From Marinilactibacillus sp042660675 (lineage in GTDB: Bacteria; Bacillota; Bacilli; Lactobacillales; Carnobacteriaceae_A): a stretch of DNA of 64,000 nt. Of the stretch, positions 18,096-28,050 are shown piece after piece. The stretch is taken from the NCBI RefSeq assembly GCF_042660675.1, contig NZ_JBHSUL010000031.1:234438-298437 (forward strand), given 5' to 3'. Numbering within the stretch: position 1 is the stretch's first letter; every line of letters starts with the position of its first letter. A program made the translations under genes and the position numbers. A model generated the notes under the pieces. That model did not search any database. It was not told the origin of the DNA and worked only from the letters and a program-made list of their open reading frames with translations.

Positions 18096-21000
18096 ATGAA
18101 TAAATACGAAGAGTTTAAAATCCAAGAAACGATTGAATTGAATCGAGAAGCGGAACATGCTTATTTTTTTTCTTACGATAACTTAGATTCAGCTCTAACT
18201 TATCAGAACAACTATTCTTCTAAAGTAACTTCATTGAATGGAAGATGGAAGTTCAGATACTCAGAATATCCAAGTGGTATACAGTCTTCATTTCAAGAAA
18301 AAGATTTTGACGATACAGAATGGGATTCTATCACAGTACCATCGAACTGGCAAATGGAAGGTTATGAAAATCCACATTATACAAATGTTCAATATCCATT
18401 TCCGGTGGATCCTCCAAAGATTCCTTCAAAGAATCCGACAGGTGCTTATAGAAAAATGTTTACCCTTTCAAAAGCTGATATTACTGAAAGAACCATCATC
18501 CGATTTGAAGGTGTTGATAGTGCATTTCACCTGTGGGTAAATGGGCACTTCGTAGGCTACGGTACTGGTAGTAGAACAGCTTCCGAGTATGATTTATCAG
18601 ACTATGTTGTAGAAGGTCAAAACCACTTAGCGGTTAAAGTTTATAAATACAATGCTCAAAGTTATCTTGAAGATCAGGATATGTGGTGGTTAAGCGGAAT
18701 ATTCAGAGATGTACTCTTAATTCGCAAACCATTTGTTTCTATAGATGATATAAGTATACAAACGGATTTAGATGATCAATACAAAGATTCAGAGCTAAAT
18801 ATTCATATTATGATGAGCAATCAAGCAGTTGGATATACAATTGCCTATACATTATTCGATACAGAAAATAATGTAATCGTTTCAGATGAAGAAGCGGTAA
18901 CTCAAGATATAAGTAAAACTTTCAAAATTAAAAATCCTAAAAAATGGTCGGCAGAAAATCCTTACTTGTACAATTTGATTATAGAATTAAAAGATCATCA
19001 AGGAACGATTGTTGAAGTAATTCCTAATCGGGTAGGATTTAGAAAGATCGAATTAAAAGATGGTCTGATTTTGATCAATGGACAACACATTATTTTTAAA
19101 GGCGTTAATCGGCATGATTTTCACCCTGAGCTAGGAAGAGCAATACCGGTTGAGACAATGATTGAAGATTTGAATTTGATGAAAGCGCATAATATTAATT
19201 CAATTCGAACTTCTCATTATCCAAGTGATCCAGTGTTTTACGACTTATGTGATCAGTACGGTTTTTATGTAATTGATGAAACAGATCTGGAAACTCATGG
19301 TTTTGTACTAGTAGATAACTGGAGTCAATTAAGTCAAGATGATTCATGGAAAGCAGCTTATGTAGATCGAATCAAACGGATGGTCGAGAGAGATAAAAAT
19401 CATCCATCAGTAGTGATTTGGTCGCTTGGAAATGAATCTGGCTTTGGTTCAAATCATCAAGCGATGGCAGATTGGGTTAGATCACATGACCCAACTCGAT
19501 TGCTACACTATGAAGGTGAAACAAGAGAAATTCTAGAACGTACAAAATATGAACCACAGGAATTGAATCAAACGGCTGATATGTTTTCTACTATGTATAC
19601 AGATGTAGAGACGATGGAAAAATTAGGTAAGCGAACTGACTTGAAGCAACCGCATATTTTATGTGAATATGCTCATGCTATGGGCAATGGACCAGGTGCT
19701 TTCAAAGAATATGTTGATCTATTTTATAACTATCCAAGACTTCAAGGTGGATTCGTGTGGGAATGGATTGATCATGGAATTAAAATTGATAGAGCAGATG
19801 GCAAGGAAGCATTTGCTTATGGTGGAGATTTTGGCGAGAAGCCACACGATTCAAATTTTGTGATCGATGGACTAGTTATGCCAAATAGAACACCTTCTCC
19901 AGCGCTTTTAGACTATAAAAAAGCTATCCAACCGATTCATGTACGAATTAACAATCTAGAAAAAGGAAAGTTCGAAATTGAAAATCGATATGATTTCATT
20001 GACTTATCACATGTTTACGGAATTTGGGAAGTGCAAACGCAAGGAAATATTATAAATAGTGGTGAGTTAGACTTAACTGACATTGCGGCATCTAAGGTTA
20101 AGGTAATTGAAATTCCTTTCAATTTGAAGGACATGGAAAAAGATAGTTATGTTACTTTGAAATTTTTACAAAAGTATCCAACCAAATGGGCTGAGGTAGG
20201 ACATGAAATTGCTTGGGAACAATTCGAGGTTGGAACCCGTGAGAAGAAAGTATTTATTCAAAAAGAACCAAAAAGGGTAACGGTAATAGATGAAGACAAC
20301 TTTGTTTCTGTATCAGGAGATGACTTCGTATGGAGTATGGATAAACGGACCGGTAGAATCAATCAATACGAGGTTACTGGAGAAGTTATTATTCAAAATG
20401 GTCCTAAGCATAACTACTGGAGAGCTCTTACAGATAATGATCGTTTAGGACTTGAAGAATTCGGAACTTTTCCAGTAGTAGATACATGGATAAAAGCCGG
20501 TGTAGATCTTATTCAAGAACGCATCAATGGAATTGTTATAAAGCAAACAGATGAAACTTCAGTGAATATAGAAGTTGATTCTACATTGGCGCCTGCTGTT
20601 TACAACTGGGGATTCCATGTGAACACAACTTACAGTATCGCCAGCGATGGATCCTTTGATGTTGAAGTTCAAGCTGAAAAATATGGTAAGGGTAGCGAAA
20701 CATTACCTAAAATTGGAATGCAGATGAATCTATCCAACCAGTTCAATCAAGTGAAATGGTTTGGAAATGGACCAGGTGAATCTTATCCAGATGTCCAATT
20801 AGCATCGAGAGTAGGTATTTATGCTAAATCAGTAGACGACCTTTTCACTCCTTACATTATGCCTCAAGAAAATGGAAACCGATCAGAAACCAGATGGGTT
20901 GAAATCAGAAATAATAGAGGATGTGGTATAAAAATATCAGGTACACGATTCAATTTCAGTCTCAGATCGTACTCAACGGAGCAGCTAGATCATAAACTTC

Positions 21001-21155
21001 ATCATGTTGAGCTCGAAAAGGAAGACTCGTTGGAGTTGAATATTGATCACCAATTAAATGGTATTGGGTCTGCAAGTTGTGGTCCGGGTGTATTAAATCA
21101 ATATCAATTACTGAATAAAAGTTATCAATATAGTTATAAAGTTAGCCCAATTTAA
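18096..21155 (+). CDS. lacZ: beta-galactosidase, GH2
   Basis: A 1019-aa cytoplasmic GH2 enzyme of full LacZ length with sugar-binding, Ig-like, TIM-barrel and C-terminal small-chain parts. The acid/base is E447 in LGNESGFG and the nucleophile E524 in CEYAHAMGN. It cleaves terminal beta-galactose from lactose or longer galactosides. ATG start. It is first in an operon with an ABC importer and a GH36 alpha-galactosidase, so the imported sugar probably carries both beta- and alpha-linked galactose, or several galactosides share the importer. The cre-like site and leader dyad indicate catabolite control plus specific control. Confidence 0.96.
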   Translation: MNKYEEFKIQETIELNREAEHAYFFSYDNLDSALTYQNNYSSKVTSLNGRWKFRYSEYPSGIQSSFQEKDFDDTEWDSITVPSNWQMEGYENPHYTNVQYPFPVDPPKIPSKNPTGAYRKMFTLSKADITERTIIRFEGVDSAFHLWVNGHFVGYGTGSRTASEYDLSDYVVEGQNHLAVKVYKYNAQSYLEDQDMWWLSGIFRDVLLIRKPFVSIDDISIQTDLDDQYKDSELNIHIMMSNQAVGYTIAYTLFDTENNVIVSDEEAVTQDISKTFKIKNPKKWSAENPYLYNLIIELKDHQGTIVEVIPNRVGFRKIELKDGLILINGQHIIFKGVNRHDFHPELGRAIPVETMIEDLNLMKAHNINSIRTSHYPSDPVFYDLCDQYGFYVIDETDLETHGFVLVDNWSQLSQDDSWKAAYVDRIKRMVERDKNHPSVVIWSLGNESGFGSNHQAMADWVRSHDPTRLLHYEGETREILERTKYEPQELNQTADMFSTMYTDVETMEKLGKRTDLKQPHILCEYAHAMGNGPGAFKEYVDLFYNYPRLQGGFVWEWIDHGIKIDRADGKEAFAYGGDFGEKPHDSNFVIDGLVMPNRTPSPALLDYKKAIQPIHVRINNLEKGKFEIENRYDFIDLSHVYGIWEVQTQGNIINSGELDLTDIAASKVKVIEIPFNLKDMEKDSYVTLKFLQKYPTKWAEVGHEIAWEQFEVGTREKKVFIQKEPKRVTVIDEDNFVSVSGDDFVWSMDKRTGRINQYEVTGEVIIQNGPKHNYWRALTDNDRLGLEEFGTFPVVDTWIKAGVDLIQERINGIVIKQTDETSVNIEVDSTLAPAVYNWGFHVNTTYSIASDGSFDVEVQAEKYGKGSETLPKIGMQMNLSNQFNQVKWFGNGPGESYPDVQLASRVGIYAKSVDDLFTPYIMPQENGNRSETRWVEIRNNRGCGIKISGTRFNFSLRSYSTEQLDHKLHHVELEKEDSLELNIDHQLNGIGSASCGPGVLNQYQLLNKSYQYSYKVSPI

Positions 21156-21179
21156 AAATAGAATAATGGAGGAATACAC

Positions 21180-22519
21180 ATGTTCAATAAAAAGACAGCT
21201 TTAACATTAAGTGCTTCAGCATTACTAGTTCTTACAGCTTGTGGTGGTGGAAGTGGAAATGATACAGAAGAAGGCGAAGAGTTAGAAGGCGCTACTGGAG
21301 AACCAAACCAATTAACGGTCTGGACTTGGGATCCTAACTTCAATGTTCGTGCACTTGAGATTGCCGAAGAAACTTATAAAGAAGACAACCCTGAATTTGA
21401 TTTAAACATCGTTGAAAACTCGCAAGATGACGTTATTCAGCGTTTGAATACAAGTTTAAGTTCAGGTGTTGAAACTGGATTACCAAATATTGTGTTCATT
21501 GAAGATTATAGAGCGCAAAGTTTCTTGAACTCATATCCAGGTTCATTTGTTCCTTTGGAAGAGTATTATAACTTAGATGATTTTGCTGATTACAAAACAA
21601 AAGCTGGTACCTACGAAGGTGAAGTATACAATGTTCCCTTTGACAGTGGTGTAACTGGACTATATGTTAGAACAGATATCTTGGAAGAAGCTGGGTACAC
21701 ACTTGAAGATGTAACAGACATTACTTGGGATGAATATGTTGAAATTGGAATAGATGTTACGGAACAAACAGGTGTCAAATGGATGACCAATGACCATAGT
21801 GATTTAGGAATCATTCGTGTCATGATGCAATCTAGTGGTGTATGGCTAACAGAAGAAGATGGTCAAACTCCTTATATTGCCGATAATGAATCTTTGAAAT
21901 TAGGGTTTGAAACATATAAAGAATTGTTTGATTCTGGAGCGATGAATGTGCACAACGACTGGGATCAGTTCTTACAAGCCTTCAATAATGGAGAAGTCGT
22001 TACAGTTCCAACGGGTAACTGGATCACCCCTTCTATTACAGCGGAAGACTCTCAATCAGGCGACTGGGCAATTGCACCGATTCCTCGTCAAACTATCGAA
22101 GGATCAGTTAATGCTTCAAACTTAGGTGGTTCTTCAATTTATGTATTAAATATTGACAACAATGAACTAGCTGGAGAATTCCTAGGTGCTACATTTGGTT
22201 CAGATGTTGATTTTTACCAAGAGTTGGCTACTCAAATTAATGCCATTAGCGCTTTTGAACCGGCGGNNNNNNNNNNNNNNNNNNNNNNNNNNNNNNNNNN
22301 NNNNNNNNNNNNNNNNNNNNNNNNNNNNNNNNNNNNNNNNNNNNNNNNNNNNNNNNNNNNNNNNNNNNNNNNNNNNNNNNNNNNNNNNNNNNNNNNNNNN
22401 AAAACACTTATGCCATTGAAGATATTCTAGCCGTTGCTTTACAAGATTATCTTAATGGATCAGATTTAAACGACGTGTTAGAAAGTGCGCAACAACAAGC
22501 TGAGTCTTCATTGCAATAA
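21180..22519 (+). CDS. ABC sugar-binding lipoprotein, interrupted by assembly gap
   Basis: Extracellular solute-binding protein of the lactose/maltose class. A lipoprotein signal with LTAC lipobox leads the protein; an acidic linker and the family body (WTWDPNFN, LPNIVFIEDY) follow. A run of 134 N (22267-22400) removes about 45 residues. After the gap the family-like C-terminus continues in another frame (from 22403 to the TAA at 22517-22519). The left part ends 1 nt into a codon and the right part begins 2 nt before one, so the true gap must be a multiple of three; the apparent frameshift comes from the N count. ATG with GGAGG upstream. It delivers galactosides to the two permeases that follow. 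Confidence 0.88.
22267..22400. other. assembly gap (134 N)
   Basis: Unknown bases inside the binding-protein gene. The length is inconsistent with an open frame, so it is an estimate. Confidence 0.99.
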
Positions 22520-22534
22520 AAGGATTATTAGAGC

Positions 22535-22578
22535 CAGACTCCTTTCAATGTTTGAACGAGAGGGGTCTGAATCTTTTT
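22535..22578 (+). terminator. hairpin between binding-protein and permease genes
   Basis: CAGACTCCTTTC pairs with GAGAGGGGTCTG (two G-U pairs) and is followed by AATCTTTTT. Its place suggests partial termination or mRNA stabilisation that keeps binding protein in excess over permeases. Confidence 0.6.
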
Positions 22579-22592
22579 GAGGAGGAAAAAGG

Positions 22593-23501
22593 ATGACAGA
22601 ACAACCCACAGTTAAAAAGAAAAAGGTTGGAAAACTTGAGAAAAAAAGAAGAGTAATGAGTTGGGCTTTTGTAATTATACCGACGATTTTTATTGTCGTA
22701 TTTTATTTTTACCCAATGGTTCAATCTTTATGGTTATCTCTACATTCAGGCGCTGGAATTGCTCTGGATTTTGTAGGAATCAACAATTACAGAAGACTTT
22801 TAAGTGATCAGGCTTTTCTCACTGCAGTGAGAAATACCTTTATATTCTTTATCTTTCAAATCCCACTAATGATTTTTTTAGCTTTAGTTTTCTCAGTTAT
22901 ATTGAACAACAAAGCACTTAAATTTAAAGGGCTATTTAGAACGTTAGTGTTTTTACCATCTATTACATCCTTAGTTGCATACTCATTGATCTTCAAATAT
23001 CTTTTTGCAAACAATGGAATTGTGAATCAAGTATTAATGTTCTTGAACCTGATCAATGATCCAATTCTTTGGTTAGGAGATCCATTCTGGGCTAAAGTTT
23101 TGATTGTTCTCGCAATCACTTGGAGATGGACCGGATATAATATGATCTTCTATTTGTCAGCACTGCAAAATGTGGATCCAAGTATTTATGAAGCAGCTAG
23201 AATTGATGGGGCTTCATCCATCCAACAGTTCTTTAAGATTACAATACCAATGTTACGTCCGGTTATTTTATTTACTTCTATTACTTCCACAATTGGTACT
23301 CTACAACTGTTCGATGAGCCGATGAACTTAACTGGTGGAGGGCCTGGTAATGCTACTACAACGATTTCGCAGTATATTTACAACCTATCTTTCCAATATA
23401 CACCAAATTTTGGATATGCAGCAGCTGTTTCGTATAGTATTGTATTCTTCGTTATTATCTTAACGATCATTCAATTCAGATTGGGGAGAGAGAAAAAATG
23501 A
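22593..23501 (+). CDS. ABC sugar permease (MalF/LacF type)
   Basis: A 302-aa inner-membrane permease with about six hydrophobic segments after a basic N-terminus (KKKKVGKLEKKRR). The cytoplasmic EAA loop reads EAARIDGASS...ITIP, which contacts the ATPase. Strong GAGGAGG ribosome binding site. It overlaps the second permease by 4 nt. No ATP-binding subunit is in the operon, so a shared MsmK/UgpC-like ATPase elsewhere is expected. Confidence 0.92.
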   Translation: MTEQPTVKKKKVGKLEKKRRVMSWAFVIIPTIFIVVFYFYPMVQSLWLSLHSGAGIALDFVGINNYRRLLSDQAFLTAVRNTFIFFIFQIPLMIFLALVFSVILNNKALKFKGLFRTLVFLPSITSLVAYSLIFKYLFANNGIVNQVLMFLNLINDPILWLGDPFWAKVLIVLAITWRWTGYNMIFYLSALQNVDPSIYEAARIDGASSIQQFFKITIPMLRPVILFTSITSTIGTLQLFDEPMNLTGGGPGNATTTISQYIYNLSFQYTPNFGYAAAVSYSIVFFVIILTIIQFRLGREKK

Positions 23502-24331
23502 AAAACCAAATTTTAATGAAAAAAATTCTTATGTATGCTTTTATTATCGTAACATGTGCTATGTTCTTCTTTCCATTCTACTTCTTGATGGTCAGTGTAA
23601 CGAATCCTTCCATTGATGTTACAAGAGGTCAATTACTCCCTGGATCTCATTTTATGGAAAACTTGAGAACCGTACTCAACACAACTGATATTGTTAATGC
23701 GATTGGAAATTCTTCTATCGTAGCGATCGGACAAACGTTTATTGCAATCTTTATATCTTCACTAGCGGGATATGGGTTTGAAGTACATCCGTCTAAAGGT
23801 AAAGAGATTGTTTATACTTTGATTTTAGGGTCAATGATGATTCCCTTTGCAGCACTGATGGTTCCGTTATTCAGACTTTTTGGAATGATTTCAAACGTGG
23901 CACCAAGCATCGGAATTGATACCTTGGCTGGGGTTATGCTGCCTTACTTCTCAACAGCTTTTTTGATTTTCTTCTTTAGACAAAATGCCAAAATGTTTTC
24001 TAAAGAACTTTTGGAAGCTGGAAGAATCGACGGATTGTCAGAGATTGGACTTTTCTTTAGAGTCTTTATGCCAACAATGAAGACGACTTATGCTGCTGCA
24101 GGAATTGTTACTTTCATGAATTCATGGAACAATTACTTATGGCCGCTCGTAATCTTACAAAATCCTAGAAATTATACTGTACCATTAGTGATTTCTGCTC
24201 TTGGATCAGGATACACACCAGATTATGGTGCGATTATGCTGGCAATCTTAATCACTACAATTCCAACAGCATTGATTTTCTTCCTATTACAAAAATATTT
24301 TGTAGCTGGAATGATTGGATCAATCAAATAA
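23498..24331 (+). CDS. ABC sugar permease (MalG/LacG type)
   Basis: A 277-aa permease with six membrane segments and the EAA loop EAGRIDGLSEIG...FMP. It forms the heteromeric channel with the preceding permease; its start overlaps the previous stop (ATGA). The alpha-galactosidase gene follows after 12 nt, which ties the importer to galactoside breakdown. Confidence 0.92.
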   Translation: MKNQILMKKILMYAFIIVTCAMFFFPFYFLMVSVTNPSIDVTRGQLLPGSHFMENLRTVLNTTDIVNAIGNSSIVAIGQTFIAIFISSLAGYGFEVHPSKGKEIVYTLILGSMMIPFAALMVPLFRLFGMISNVAPSIGIDTLAGVMLPYFSTAFLIFFFRQNAKMFSKELLEAGRIDGLSEIGLFFRVFMPTMKTTYAAAGIVTFMNSWNNYLWPLVILQNPRNYTVPLVISALGSGYTPDYGAIMLAILITTIPTALIFFLLQKYFVAGMIGSIK

Positions 24332-24343
24332 AGGAGCTTATCA

Positions 24344-26539
24344 GTGAATATTTATTTCGACGAAAACACAAGTGTATTCCATTTATCGAATTCAAAAATC
24401 AGCTATCAGATTTCAATTGAAGAGCAGAAGTATTTAGCTCATCGATACTTTGGCAAAAACTTAAAACAGCATACTTTTAAGGGTGATTATCCTGTGGTTT
24501 ATCGCTCTTTTGGACCAAATCCAATAGATGCTCAGCAAGCAGGATTCTCATTGAATAATCAATTACTAGAATATTCTGGAAATGACAATGGAGACTTCAG
24601 AGAATCAAGTTTCCAGATTAATTTTTCTGATGGATCCTATGTAAGTCAATTCAGATATAAGGGGTTTGAAATACTTGAAGGCAAACCAGAATTAAAAGGC
24701 CTACCGCAGTCCTTTACAAATTCAGATAATGAAGCAAAAACATTAAAAATCACTTTAGAGGATACAAGAAATAAAGTGCAGATCATCTTAATCTATACAA
24801 TATTTTCTGATTACGGTATCATCGTTAGATCTACTGTGTTTAAGAATTTAAATCACGAAAGTGTCTTTTTGGATAAAGCTTTAAGCATGTCCATGGACTT
24901 TCCTCATTCGAACTTTGATCTAATTCAATTATCTGGATCGTGGGCGAGAGAAAGAGAAATGATTCGTCATAAAATCAATCGAGGCGTTACTAAGGTAGAC
25001 TCCAAAAGAGGCACTACCAGTCATAACTATCAGCCTTTTGTTGCATTAGCAGATCCAAATACAACAGAACATAAAGGAGAAGTTTTTGGCGTACACCTAG
25101 TTTATACAGGGGAATTTGTCAGCAATATAGAAGTGGATGAATATAACCAGACCAGAATACAAATGGGAATCAATCCAGCCCATTTCAATTGGGAAGTTTT
25201 ATCAGGAGAAGAATTTCAGACTCCTGAAACTGTTATGGTTTACAGCCCCGATGGTCTGAATGGGATGAGTCAAGAGTATCACCGATTCTATCAAAATCAG
25301 TTAATCCGTTCAAAATACACTAAAGAAGAAAGACCTGTTTTAATCAATAATTGGGAAGCAACATATTTTGATTTCAAAGAAGAAAAGTTACATGCTTTAA
25401 TTGATGAAGCTGCAGTCTCAGGAGTAGAACTATTTGTACTGGATGACGGATGGTTTGGAAAAAGAGACGACGATCGCACTTCTCTCGGAGACTGGAAAGT
25501 TTATGAAGAAAAATTACCAAGTGGTTTGAAGGCTCTTTCTGATTACGTCCATGAAAAAGGTATGAAATTTGGGTTGTGGTTCGAACCAGAAATGATTTCG
25601 GAAGATAGTGATCTCTATCGAAGTCATCCTGATTGGGTATTAGGTGCTAAAAATAGACAATCTTCTGTGAGTCGAAACCAATTTGTACTTGATTTCAGTC
25701 GGCCGGAAGTTAGGGAAAATATCCTTGAGCAGATGCGCAAAGTTTTGGATGAAGTTCCTATTGATTATATTAAGTGGGACTTTAATCGAAATATGTCAGA
25801 AATCGGATCTAGAAATTCTTCTGTGCGAGATGGAGAAATCCTTCACCGTTACATTTTGGGACTATATGACATGCTAGAGACGCTTGTAACAGAATATCCC
25901 GATATTTTATGGGAGAGTTGTTCCGGAGGCGGCGGTAGATATGATCCTGGAATGCTTTATTACATGCCGCAGACATGGACAAGTGATAACACAGATGCTG
26001 CTTCAAGATTGGATATCCAGTATGGTACGAGTCTAGTTATGCCAATCAGTAGTATGGGGGCGCATGTATCCGCAACACCCAATCATCAAGTTGGACGCTC
26101 CATCTCAATGGAGATGAGAGGTCACGCAGCTATGGCTGGTAATTTAGGATATGAACTTGATTTAACAGAGCTTTCCGCAGATGAAAAAGAACAAGTTAAA
26201 ACACAAATTGAGTGGTACAAAAAGCATAGAAAACTTATCCAATATGGTGAATTTACGAGACTTATCAGTCCATTTGATAAAAATCACAAAGCAGCCTGGA
26301 TGTTTACAAATGAGTCCAAGTCGCAAGCTGTTCTCTTTTTCTATCAGACGATGGCAAGAGCAAATGATTCCTTTGATCAGATCCGTCTTGTTGGTTTAGA
26401 TAGCGACAAGCAGTATAAACTGAGTCACACGGGTGAAGTTTACTATGGAGATGAATTGATGTATCGGGGTGTCTATATCAACCATGACCTTCATGGAGAC
26501 TACCAAAGTAAAGTGATAGAAATTAATGAAGTAAAGTAA
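24344..26539 (+). CDS. alpha-galactosidase, GH36
   Basis: A 731-aa enzyme of usual GH36 bacterial length: N-terminal beta-sandwich, TIM barrel and C-terminal beta domain. The nucleophile is D479 in YIKWDFNR and the acid/base D548 in TSDNTDA; the barrel strand LDDGWFG is also conserved. It removes alpha-1,6-galactose from raffinose-type sugars, melibiose or galactomannan fragments. GTG start with AAGGAG upstream. Last gene of the operon. It has no signal peptide, so it acts on imported oligosaccharides. Confidence 0.95.
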   Translation: MNIYFDENTSVFHLSNSKISYQISIEEQKYLAHRYFGKNLKQHTFKGDYPVVYRSFGPNPIDAQQAGFSLNNQLLEYSGNDNGDFRESSFQINFSDGSYVSQFRYKGFEILEGKPELKGLPQSFTNSDNEAKTLKITLEDTRNKVQIILIYTIFSDYGIIVRSTVFKNLNHESVFLDKALSMSMDFPHSNFDLIQLSGSWAREREMIRHKINRGVTKVDSKRGTTSHNYQPFVALADPNTTEHKGEVFGVHLVYTGEFVSNIEVDEYNQTRIQMGINPAHFNWEVLSGEEFQTPETVMVYSPDGLNGMSQEYHRFYQNQLIRSKYTKEERPVLINNWEATYFDFKEEKLHALIDEAAVSGVELFVLDDGWFGKRDDDRTSLGDWKVYEEKLPSGLKALSDYVHEKGMKFGLWFEPEMISEDSDLYRSHPDWVLGAKNRQSSVSRNQFVLDFSRPEVRENILEQMRKVLDEVPIDYIKWDFNRNMSEIGSRNSSVRDGEILHRYILGLYDMLETLVTEYPDILWESCSGGGGRYDPGMLYYMPQTWTSDNTDAASRLDIQYGTSLVMPISSMGAHVSATPNHQVGRSISMEMRGHAAMAGNLGYELDLTELSADEKEQVKTQIEWYKKHRKLIQYGEFTRLISPFDKNHKAAWMFTNESKSQAVLFFYQTMARANDSFDQIRLVGLDSDKQYKLSHTGEVYYGDELMYRGVYINHDLHGDYQSKVIEINEVK

Positions 26540-26548
26540 ACTGAAAAA

Positions 26549-26586
26549 GAAACCCTGAACGTTGATTTTAAGGTTCAGGGTTTTTA
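26549..26586 (+). terminator. intrinsic terminator of galactoside operon
   Basis: AACCCTGAAC / GTTCAGGGTT stem followed by a T-run. Confidence 0.88.
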
Positions 26587-26727
26587 AATACAGTTAAACA
26601 TAAAAGCTGATCTATAGAGATTGCTGCATATAGGAGATTTTCTCTCATCATACAATGATATGATTTTATTTCTAAATTTTGTTCTGGTAAAGTTAAGTAA
26701 GAATAAAAATTTGAAAGGAGTTTTTTG

Positions 26728-27816
26728 ATGACAAAGTATGTATTTAGGTCTCCAAGCAGATATATCCAAGGTGCGGGTGTCATTGCGGATTTGGCTAAAG
26801 AAACAGAAGCTATTGGGAAGAGTCCGTTACTCATTGCGGATGAAGTTGTTTGGGAAATCACTGAAGAGTCGATAAAAGAAAGCTACAAAGATTCAGAGAT
26901 TGAATTTGATTTCGAACAGTTCAATGGCGAAGCCTCTACAAAAGAAATTGATCGGTTAGCAGATGCTGGTAAAGAACACTCTTCTGACTTGGTTATTGGT
27001 GTAGGTGGTGGAAAGACATTGGATACTGCCAAGGCCGTTTCTGATGAACTAGGAATACCTGTAGTTATCGTGCCTACTACAGCTTCAACGGATGCGCCTA
27101 CTAGTGCACTTTCCGTTATTTATTCTGATGACGGTGTTTTTGAAGGGTACAAATTTTATGATAAAAATCCGGAACTTGTTATTGTAGATACAGCGATTGT
27201 GGTCAATGCTCCTTTAAAATTGTTTGCTTCAGGAATTTGTGATGCTATGGCTACTTTAATTGAAGTCAAAGCAACACTAAAGAGAAATGGAAATGCTATG
27301 GCTGGAGGAAAACCAACTTTAGCTTCTTTGGCGATTGCAGAAATGGCTGAGAAAACTTTATTTGATCATGGCTATAGTGCCTATAAATCAGTTAAAGAAG
27401 GCGTAGTAACACCCGCAGTTGATGCGATTGTAGAAGCTAATACATTATTATCTGGACTAGGGTTTGAAAATGGTGGTCTAGCCGGTGCACATGCAATTCA
27501 TAATGGTTTCACAGCCATTGATGGTAAGATACATGATTTAACCCACGGAGAAAAAGTAGCATATGGTACACTCGTTCAATTAGTTCTGGAACGTAAAACT
27601 GAAAAAGAAATCTTAAAGTATATCGAATTCTTCAAAAAAATTGATATGCCAACAACATTGAAAGATATGCATCTAGAAGAGAAATCTTTTGAAGATCTAA
27701 TAGAAGTTGGGAAACTTGCTACAGCTGACGGAGAAACCATGGAAAACTTGGACCCGGAAATCACTGCTGAACAGGTAGCCAATGCGATTCTGGCAGTCGA
27801 TGCTTTGAGCAAGTAA
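26728..27816 (+). CDS. gldA: glycerol dehydrogenase
   Basis: A 362-aa iron/zinc-type polyol dehydrogenase. The metal ligands D172, H255 and H273 fit the GlyDH family, and GVGGGKTLD binds NAD. It interconverts glycerol and dihydroxyacetone in the cytoplasm. I chose ATG 26728, 7 nt after AAAGGAG, over the TTG directly before it. It stands alone; no dihydroxyacetone kinase is adjacent, so a role in general polyol or ketone reduction is also possible. Confidence 0.93.
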   Translation: MTKYVFRSPSRYIQGAGVIADLAKETEAIGKSPLLIADEVVWEITEESIKESYKDSEIEFDFEQFNGEASTKEIDRLADAGKEHSSDLVIGVGGGKTLDTAKAVSDELGIPVVIVPTTASTDAPTSALSVIYSDDGVFEGYKFYDKNPELVIVDTAIVVNAPLKLFASGICDAMATLIEVKATLKRNGNAMAGGKPTLASLAIAEMAEKTLFDHGYSAYKSVKEGVVTPAVDAIVEANTLLSGLGFENGGLAGAHAIHNGFTAIDGKIHDLTHGEKVAYGTLVQLVLERKTEKEILKYIEFFKKIDMPTTLKDMHLEEKSFEDLIEVGKLATADGETMENLDPEITAEQVANAILAVDALSK

Positions 27817-27869
27817 GATTTATCATTAAGTAAGATGAATTAGTATATTGAATTTTTTTGAAATTAATG

Positions 27870-27898
27870 TTGACGTTTCCATAAACAGATGATATAGT
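27870..27898 (+). promoter_or_regulatory. promoter of beta-glucoside module 2
   Basis: TTGACG (27870-27875), 17-nt spacer, TATAGT (27893-27898), directly before the RAT element. Confidence 0.75.
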
Positions 27899-27912
27899 AA
27901 ATTTAAATAACA

Positions 27913-27944
27913 GGCATGTGACTGGTAATGCAGGCAGGACCTAA
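27913..27944 (+). promoter_or_regulatory. RAT element (LicT binding site), module 2
   Basis: GGCATGTGACTG...GCAGGC...ACCTAA follows the ribonucleic antiterminator pattern (GGATTGTNACTG...GCAGGC...ACCTAA). Its 3' part is also the 5' arm of the terminator, so LicT binding would prevent termination. Confidence 0.85.
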
Positions 27945-28002
27945 TGATTCAGAATCTCACGGGGAAACCCTAGGAAATTCTATCATTATGTCCTGCCTTT
28001 TT
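27933..28002 (+). terminator. LicT-controlled leader terminator, module 2
   Basis: GGCAGGACCTAATGAT pairs with ATCATTATGTCCTGCC and is followed by TTTTT. It overlaps the RAT, the classic BglG/LicT switch. Confidence 0.85.
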
Positions 28003-28050
28003 GATTATCCTGGCCAGATAATTAAAAAAACAAATAAGGGAGATGTCAGT

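Noticed and set aside
22267..22519. Frameshifted binding protein as a pseudogene
   Set aside because: The frame change comes only from the number of N; the C-terminus after the gap is intact in its own frame.
27928..28050. Longer start of the PTS gene
   Set aside because: It would translate through the RAT and terminator; AAGGGAG before ATG 28051 fits better.
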